Source of the DNA: AP-15 sp035538335 | GTDB lineage: Bacteria > Pseudomonadota > Alphaproteobacteria > ATCC43930 > CGMCC-115725 | NCBI GenBank assembly: GCA_035538335.1 | Contig: DATLKN010000006.1 | Coordinates: 156,789-220,788 of the forward strand | Length of the DNA stretch: 64,000 nt | Direction of reading: 5' to 3' | In this document: one piece after another, positions 59,726 through 64,000 of the stretch | Layout: every line of letters starts with the position of its first letter | Numbering within the stretch: the stretch's first letter is position 1 | Position numbers and translations under genes: made by a program | Notes under the pieces: model-generated | Seen by the model: only the letters and a program-made list of their open reading frames with translations | Told to the model about the DNA's origin: nothing | Databases searched by the model: none

Positions 59726-60520
59726 TCAGTACGTCCCCGTCGGCTTCGCCGCCGGCGCCGCGCCTTCGCGCATCTGGCCGATCGCCCATTGGGCGCCGGC
59801 GCGGATGAAGGCCGCGTCGCCCATCACGGTCGTGAAGTCGAAGCCCATCGCGATCATCTTTTTCGCATAGGCCGGGCCGCCGGTGTGGATGCCGGCCTTG
59901 ACGCCGTGCCGGCGGCAGCCGTCGAGGATCGTGCGCAGGGCCGTCATCATCTGCTCGACTTCCTTGTCGAGCCCCGGCGGCAGCCCCATCGTGATCGAGA
60001 GGTCGGACGGGCCGACATAGACGGCGTCGAGCCCGGGGGTCGAGAGGATCTCGTCGAGCTTGCGGATCGCCTCGACGGTCTCGATCATGGCGAAGGCGAT
60101 GATCGTCTCGTCGGCCTTTTCCTGGTAGTCGGGGCCGCCGTAGATCAAGGCCCGGATCGGCCCCGAGCTGCGATAGCCCTTCGGCGCGTAGCGGCAGGCG
60201 CCGACGAATTTCTCGCATTCCTCGCGGCTGTTGATCATCGGGCAGATGATGCCGTAGGCGCCGGCGTCCAATGCCTTCATGATGTGCGCCGGGTCGTTCC
60301 ACGGCACGCGCACCATCGGCGTCGCCTCGCTCGTCGAGATGCCCTGCAGCATCGACACCATCACCTGGTAGTCGACAACCCCGTGCTGCATGTCGACGAC
60401 GACCGAATCCCAGCCCATATGGGCCATCAGCTCGGCCGAGAAGCCGGCCGGGATGCCGCACCAGCCGTTGATCGCGGCGCGGCCCTCGGCCCAGGCTTGT
60501 CTGACGCGGTTGGCGCGCAT
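59726..60520 (-). CDS. HpcH/HpaI-family aldolase
   Basis: 264 aa (beta/alpha)8 class II aldolase cleaving or forming a 2-oxo-hydroxyacid to pyruvate and an aldehyde. VVVDMQHGVVDYQ, APMI-like ICPMINSREECEKFVGA, the metal Glu in AMIETVEAI and Asp in VYVGPSDLSITMG are the family's active-site loops. A strong promoter and dyad lie 254-282 bases upstream (60768-60802). Pathway context (sugar-acid dehydrogenases, lactonase) suggests 2-keto-3-deoxy or 2-keto-4-hydroxy acid cleavage. Confidence 0.9.
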   Translation of the reverse strand: MRANRVRQAWAEGRAAINGWCGIPAGFSAELMAHMGWDSVVVDMQHGVVDYQVMVSMLQGISTSEATPMVRVPWNDPAHIMKALDAGAYGIICPMINSREECEKFVGACRYAPKGYRSSGPIRALIYGGPDYQEKADETIIAFAMIETVEAIRKLDEILSTPGLDAVYVGPSDLSITMGLPPGLDKEVEQMMTALRTILDGCRRHGVKAGIHTGGPAYAKKMIAMGFDFTTVMGDAAFIRAGAQWAIGQMREGAAPAAKPTGTY

Positions 60521-60767
60521 GGCCCCTATCTCCTCGAATTCCGTTGCGAAGGCCGATCCCGCCAGCCGCCGCGGCGGAAGTCAAGCCCGCTGTTCCTGCT
60601 GTTATCTGCAGGAAATCTGCAGCGAGCGGTCCGGTTGCCGCCGGCGATGCCTCGCTCCGACGGCCGAGCCGGCCGACCCGCCTTGCCGCTCTGGCCGTTC
60701 CGGCTGTTTTTGCAGCCAGAGATCAGCCAGGGAGCGCACGTCACCCGATGCCGCAGAGCCGGCCGAG

Positions 60768-60802
60768 ATTGTGCCTATATCACAATGATGCGAATTTGTC
60801 AA
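60768..60802 (-). promoter_or_regulatory. Sigma-70-like promoter with overlapping operator dyad
   Basis: On the minus strand, TTGACA (60797-60802) is a perfect -35, then a 17-base spacer and TATAGG (60774-60779) as -10. A perfect dyad ATTGTG-N7-CACAAT (60768-60786) covers the -10, the layout of a repressor operator. It points to the aldolase start about 250 bases downstream, giving a long leader. No regulator gene is adjacent. Confidence 0.6.
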
Positions 60803-60812
60803 CGTTTAGTCT

Positions 60813-60986
60813 CCCTCTCCGCCCTCGGGGGCGGAGAGGGCCGGGGTGAGGTGGGGGATTTTCTCGGCCCGGCCTTGCCCACCTCACCCTCCCCATTGCT
60901 TCGCAACCGGTCCCCTCCCTCTCCGCCCTGAAGGGCGGAGAGGGCAAACTCAATATCCCCCTCTCCGCCCCGGGGGGCGGAGAGGG
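60813..60986. repeat. 28-base inverted repeat, three copies
   Basis: CCCTCTCC...GGAGAGGG hairpins with variable centres occur at 60813-60840, 60917-60944 and 60959-60986. The last ends one base before the DUF559 stop codon. Two further copies lie at 61347-61417. The stem is GC-rich and perfect in most copies. Confidence 0.85.
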
Positions 60987-60987
60987 C

Positions 60988-61326
60988 TTATTTTTCCAGC
61001 TCTCGGATTATTGTTGCGAGGACGCCGGATAGATTGTCCATGACTTCATTATTCCAGAAGCGGATCACGCGGTAGCCGCGGCGCGCCAGTTCGGTGGTGC
61101 GCTCAGCATCTTCGGCCTCCCGGGAGGCATGCTGGCCGCCGTCGAGCTCGATCGCGAGCTTCCTTCCGGGGCAGGCGAAGTCGACGACATGCGCGCCGAT
61201 CGGATGCTGACGGCGGAAGCGGCGGCCGGCGGGGAGTTCGCGCAGCGCACGCCATAACAGTTGCTCGGCGTCGGTGGAATCGCGACGCAGGCGTCGCGCA
61301 ATAACGGTTCGCCGTCGCAGCCCCAT
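60988..61326 (-). CDS. DUF559 (endonuclease-like) protein
   Basis: 112 aa. The DUF559 fold is related to very-short-patch-repair endonucleases. N-terminal TVIARRLRRDSTDAEQLLWRAL, HPIGAHVVDFACPGRKLAIEL with the putative catalytic D and E, and DGGQHASREAEDAERTTELA are all typical. It is flanked on both sides by inverted repeats and stands alone, as many DUF559 genes do. Cellular role is unknown. Confidence 0.88.
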   Translation of the reverse strand: MGLRRRTVIARRLRRDSTDAEQLLWRALRELPAGRRFRRQHPIGAHVVDFACPGRKLAIELDGGQHASREAEDAERTTELARRGYRVIRFWNNEVMDNLSGVLATIIRELEK

Positions 61327-61346
61327 CTCTCCCCCACCTCACCCTG

Positions 61347-61417
61347 CCCTCTCCGCCCCCTGGGGCGGAGAGGGAAAGAGGATGAGCTGCCCTCTGCGCG
61401 CCCAGGGGCGGAGAGGG
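61347..61417. repeat. 28-base inverted repeat, two copies
   Basis: Copies at 61347-61374 and 61390-61417, the second followed by six T. They separate the DUF559 gene from the 2-hydroxyacid dehydrogenase gene, whose stop follows within six bases. On the plus strand the second copy plus T-run has terminator form, but no plus-strand gene reads into it. Confidence 0.8.
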
Positions 61418-61422
61418 TTTTT

Positions 61423-62403
61423 TCAGGCGAGCACCTCGCGGTTGACGCAGTTCTCGCGGTTGGGCTGGCCGTCGAGGACGGAGAGGATGTTCTCGACGGC
61501 GGCAACGCCCATGCGGTCGACCGCCTCGCGGGTGACGCCGGCGACGTGCGGCGCGGCGATGAAATTGTCGAGGCTGAGGAGCGGGTTGTCGTTCGGGGTC
61601 GGCTCCTGGGCGAAGACGTCGAGGGCGGCGCCGGCGATGCGGTGCTCCTTCAGCGCGTCGTAGAGCGCCTTCTCGTCGATGATGCCGCCGCGCGCGGTGT
61701 TGACGATGAAGGCGCTCTTCTTCATGTGCGCGAGCCGGGCGGCGTCGAACATGCCGGTCGTCTCGGGGGTCTTCGGGCAGTGGACCGTAATGAAGTCGGC
61801 GCGCGCGACCGCGGTGTCGAGATCGGCGACCGGCTCGTAGCCCATGCCGCGGATCGTCTCGGAATAGATGTAGGGGTCGTAGACGAGGACGCGCATCTCC
61901 ATCGCCGCGAAGCGTTTGGCCGAGCGCGTGCCGATCTTGCCGAAGCCGACGATGAGGACCGTCTTGCCGTAGAGATCGACCGGCATGTCCTTGTAGCGGT
62001 CGTGCCAGCGGCCTTCGCGCACCATGCGGTCCATCGCCGCGCCCTTGCGCGCCAGCGACATCGTGAGGAACACGCCCGCTTCGGCGACGCTGACCGAATT
62101 GGCGATGCCGCCGATCATCAGCGGGATCTTGCGGCGGCTGAGCGCCGGCACATCGACCGCGTCGTAGCCGACGCCGATGCGCGAGACGACTTCGAGCATG
62201 GGCGCCGCGTCGAGCTCGGGGTCGCTGAACGGCTGCACGCCGAGCGCGACGCCGGAGATGTCGGCGAGCAACTCGCGCAATTCCGCCTTCGAGACGGTCG
62301 GTGCGAAGGAGACGCCTTCCAAATCCTCGCGCGCCTCGACGAGCGCCCAGCCGGCCTTCGACATCGTCGTCGGCAGCAGCAGTTTCTTGCGGTTCGGTGC
62401 CAT
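61423..62403 (-). CDS. D-isomer-specific 2-hydroxyacid dehydrogenase
   Basis: 326 aa NAD-dependent enzyme. The dinucleotide motif VLIVGFGKIGTRSAKRFA is standard GxGxxG, with catalytic Arg in VNTARGGIIDE, Glu in ALDVFAQEPTP and His in APHVAGVTREA. It resembles phosphoglycerate or hydroxypyruvate reductases; the substrate is not determined. GGGGAGAA precedes the ATG at 62401-62403. Divergent from the next dehydrogenase, with 85 bases between starts. Confidence 0.9.
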   Translation of the reverse strand: MAPNRKKLLLPTTMSKAGWALVEAREDLEGVSFAPTVSKAELRELLADISGVALGVQPFSDPELDAAPMLEVVSRIGVGYDAVDVPALSRRKIPLMIGGIANSVSVAEAGVFLTMSLARKGAAMDRMVREGRWHDRYKDMPVDLYGKTVLIVGFGKIGTRSAKRFAAMEMRVLVYDPYIYSETIRGMGYEPVADLDTAVARADFITVHCPKTPETTGMFDAARLAHMKKSAFIVNTARGGIIDEKALYDALKEHRIAGAALDVFAQEPTPNDNPLLSLDNFIAAPHVAGVTREAVDRMGVAAVENILSVLDGQPNRENCVNREVLA

Positions 62404-62488
62404 TCTTCTCCCCTCGGCTCGATCGTTGCGGCGGGCGAGCCTACAATGCCGAAGGAACCCGCGCCAACGCCGGAGATGGAGAGCCCCC

Positions 62489-63451
62489 ATGCGCTTCCTG
62501 ATGCTGCCGCCGCAGAGCCGAAAGACGCGCGACTGGGGCGCCCGGCTCGCCGCCGCGCTGCCGGAGATCGAGGTGGTCCTCGCCGAGGACAGGGAAGCGG
62601 CCGAGCGGGCGATTGGCGAGGCCGAGGCGGCCTACGGCACGATCCCGCCGGACCTCCTTGCAAAAGCGCGCCGCCTCGAATGGCTGCAGGCGCCGCAGGC
62701 GGCGCCGCCCGCCGGCTATTATTACCCGGCCCTCGTCGCCCACCGGGCGCAGATCACCAATTTCCGCGAGATCTACAACGACCATATCGGCGCGCATGTG
62801 ATGGCGTTCGTGCTGGCCTTCGCGCGCGGCCTCGACCGCTACATCCCGCAGCAGCTGCGCCGCGAATGGAAGAAGCCGGGCGAGGACGCGGGCGTCGTGC
62901 ACCTGCCCGAAGCGACGCTCCTCGTCGTCGGGGTCGGCGGCATCGGCGGCGAGGTGGCGCGCCTCGCCGCCGCCTTCGGCATGCGCGTCATCGGCGTCGA
63001 CGAACGCCGCCGCGACGCGCCGCCGGGGGTGGCCGAGCTGCACCGCGCCGACGAATTGGACGCGCTATTGCCGCAGGCCGATTTCGTCGTGCTGACGGTG
63101 CCGCACACGCCCGAGACCGAAGGCTTCATGAACCGCGCCCGCTTCCGGGCGATGAAGCGTGGCGCCTATTTCATCAATATCGGCCGCGGCATGACGACGC
63201 GGCTCGACGACCTCGTCGCCGCGCTCGAGGCCGGCGAGATCGCCGGGGCGGGGCTCGACGTCTTCGAAGAGGAGCCGCTGCCGCCCGGCCACAAGCTGTG
63301 GACGATGCCGGGCGTGCTGCTGACGCCGCACGTCGCCGGCTACGGCCCCTATCTCGACGAGCGGCGCTTCGCCATCATTCTCGACAATTGCCGCCGCTTC
63401 CTCGGCGGTGAGGAATTGCGCAACCGGGTCGACAAGGCGCGCTGGTTCTAG
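62489..63451 (+). CDS. D-isomer-specific 2-hydroxyacid dehydrogenase
   Basis: 320 aa, third enzyme of this family in 7 kb. Dinucleotide motif LLVVGVGGIGGEVARLAAA, catalytic Arg in INIGRGMTTRLDD, Glu in GLDVFEEEPLP and His in TPHVAGYGPY. GYYYPALVAHRAQITNFREIYNDHIGAHV in the lid region is typical of the hydroxyacid dehydrogenases near HpcH aldolases. A GGAGATGGAGAG site precedes ATG 62489; the frame upstream to 62177 is inside the divergent gene's coding strand. Confidence 0.9.
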   Translation: MRFLMLPPQSRKTRDWGARLAAALPEIEVVLAEDREAAERAIGEAEAAYGTIPPDLLAKARRLEWLQAPQAAPPAGYYYPALVAHRAQITNFREIYNDHIGAHVMAFVLAFARGLDRYIPQQLRREWKKPGEDAGVVHLPEATLLVVGVGGIGGEVARLAAAFGMRVIGVDERRRDAPPGVAELHRADELDALLPQADFVVLTVPHTPETEGFMNRARFRAMKRGAYFINIGRGMTTRLDDLVAALEAGEIAGAGLDVFEEEPLPPGHKLWTMPGVLLTPHVAGYGPYLDERRFAIILDNCRRFLGGEELRNRVDKARWF

Positions 63452-63925
63452 CTAACGCAACGCCACGCCCGGTAGCGGCACCACCCAGCCCTCGACCATT
63501 TTGTGAAGATCGCGTGGGGTTCTTTTGCGGCACTTCCAGATCTGGCCGTGGTAAGGGTTCGCGTAATCCTCTGGCCTGTGGGGGACAATAGGATCTGATC
63601 CGACCCAGAGAGCCAGGCGCCGAATAGCGTCGACGCGAATCTTCACGGCTCCCATGCCAGGTTCGACCATGCGGTCCAGCGGTAAGCCGGCCCTTTCGAG
63701 CTCTTGGCCGAGATCGACCGATACGCCACCACCCAGTTCTCTCGTGTGATGAAAGGCGCCCGTAGAGATCCGTCTCCCACCGGTGTTCTCGTCGGGGGCC
63801 AGATGGGCGTCGGGATTGATGTGCCGGACGACGTAACTCTCGCCGCGAATGGCAGGATCGTCGTGCGGAATGACCTGACCAGCCGCATCCCGCTGGGGAC
63901 TCAGGGGCAAGATCTCAGTCCGCAA
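63452..63925 (-). CDS. Unknown protein
   Basis: 157 aa, not recognised. A TTG at 63923-63925 overlaps the upstream gene's stop by 11 bases. The sequence is charged and soluble, with GESYVVRHINPDAHLAPDEN, GGGVSVDLGQELERAGLP, VKIRVDAIRRLALWVGSDP and a basic end. Composition is slightly less GC-rich than neighbours. Together with the partial gene it may be a small accessory pair. Stop is adjacent to the stop of the dehydrogenase at 63451. Confidence 0.55.
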   Translation of the reverse strand: MRTEILPLSPQRDAAGQVIPHDDPAIRGESYVVRHINPDAHLAPDENTGGRRISTGAFHHTRELGGGVSVDLGQELERAGLPLDRMVEPGMGAVKIRVDAIRRLALWVGSDPIVPHRPEDYANPYHGQIWKCRKRTPRDLHKMVEGWVVPLPGVALR

Positions 63926-64000
63926 TCGCCTTGAGCTTCGGCTGGAGCTCGGTCAGGTCGTCAGTCAACTCGGCTTCCCACTCCTGGTCCGTGGCTAACT
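63915..64000 (-). CDS. Partial unknown protein at the window edge
   Basis: Only the C-terminal 28 codons are inside the window; they read ATDQEWEAELTDDLTELQPK and then LKAIAD followed by TGA. Acidic, helical, no family recognised. The stop overlaps the start of the next minus-strand gene, so the two are probably co-transcribed. Confidence 0.5.
   Translation of the reverse strand, partial: LATDQEWEAELTDDLTELQPKLKAIAD

Larger units (their letters stand above)
60521..60987. other. Long intergenic region upstream of the aldolase gene
   Basis: 467 bases with no supported gene. It holds the aldolase promoter and operator-like dyad (60768-60802), a direct repeat ATCTGCAG at 60604-60611 and 60615-60622, and three copies of a 28-base inverted repeat (60813-60986). 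Short frames on both strands have no family signal and cross these elements. Confidence 0.6.

Noticed and set aside
60521..60802. Short minus-strand frames upstream of the aldolase
   Set aside because: They cover promoter, dyad and repeat elements and show no family signal.
60813..61417. CRISPR-like array
   Set aside because: Units are palindromes with irregular gaps and a gene between them, without spacers of uniform length or cas genes.

Overview
The window is 64 kb of very GC-rich DNA, packed with genes on both strands. The gene set points to an alphaproteobacterium: an SdhE next to mfd, a SciP-like DUF1153 protein beside a DksA that has lost zinc cysteines, a PII protein, a Liv-type ABC system, Mla components, and short TCATTGCGAG inverted repeats between genes. 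I cannot resolve the order or genus from sequence alone. I see no rRNA, tRNA, CRISPR array, insertion sequence or phage gene.

Layout. 0-8 kb: acyl-CoA synthetase, mfd, sdhE, and recG on the opposite strand. 8-15.7 kb: a minus-strand run of a single-domain response regulator, DUF502 membrane protein, NTF2-like protein, luciferase-like oxidoreductase and a complete five-gene branched-chain-amino-acid-type ABC transporter. 15.8-20.3 kb: aminotransferase, PII, a second-type FtsH and an MlaC-like protein. 20.3-28.2 kb: one tight seven-gene minus-strand unit holding a heavy-metal RND pump and its adaptor, a small periplasmic protein, a membrane protein, a slipin, a Sel1-repeat protein and a small glycine-zipper protein. 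28.5-34.5 kb: ParA-like ATPase with a mitofilin-like protein, an orphan PstS-like binding protein with a secreted partner, and two DUF4239-like membrane proteins flanking a zinc ribbon. 34.7-38.7 kb: a copper operon (DUF2946-like, beta-barrel, CopC, and a CopD-cytochrome c-thioredoxin-like fusion). 38.7-52.2 kb: many small exported proteins, a multicopper oxidase and MlaA. 52.3-56.2 kb: an AceE-like dehydrogenase divergent from an Lrp regulator, then DksA and a SciP-like protein. 56.3-64 kb: a catabolic block of three 2-hydroxyacid dehydrogenases, an SMP-30 lactonase, an MFS exporter and an HpcH/HpaI aldolase, with a DUF559 protein and dispersed inverted repeats.

The most unusual part is 20-52 kb. 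It carries at least six small (97-142 aa) secreted proteins built around Gly/Ala-rich helical hairpins, plus two more distant relatives. They fall into two subfamilies recognisable by eye. They sit next to copper and heavy-metal genes, and twice next to Sel1-repeat proteins. The same region contains two Met-rich, two-cysteine exported paralogues (one upstream of the multicopper oxidase) and duplicate pairs of DUF4239-like, DUF6524-like and mitofilin-like proteins. I read this as a candidate envelope metal-handling (probably copper) island with an undescribed family of small envelope proteins. The layout and motifs are visible in the sequence; the copper role of the small proteins is inference from context.

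Start codons were chosen from ribosome-binding sites, 4-base ATGA overlaps and family length. Several long antisense reading frames were discarded as composition artefacts. All family names are recalled from motif recognition; no database search was run.
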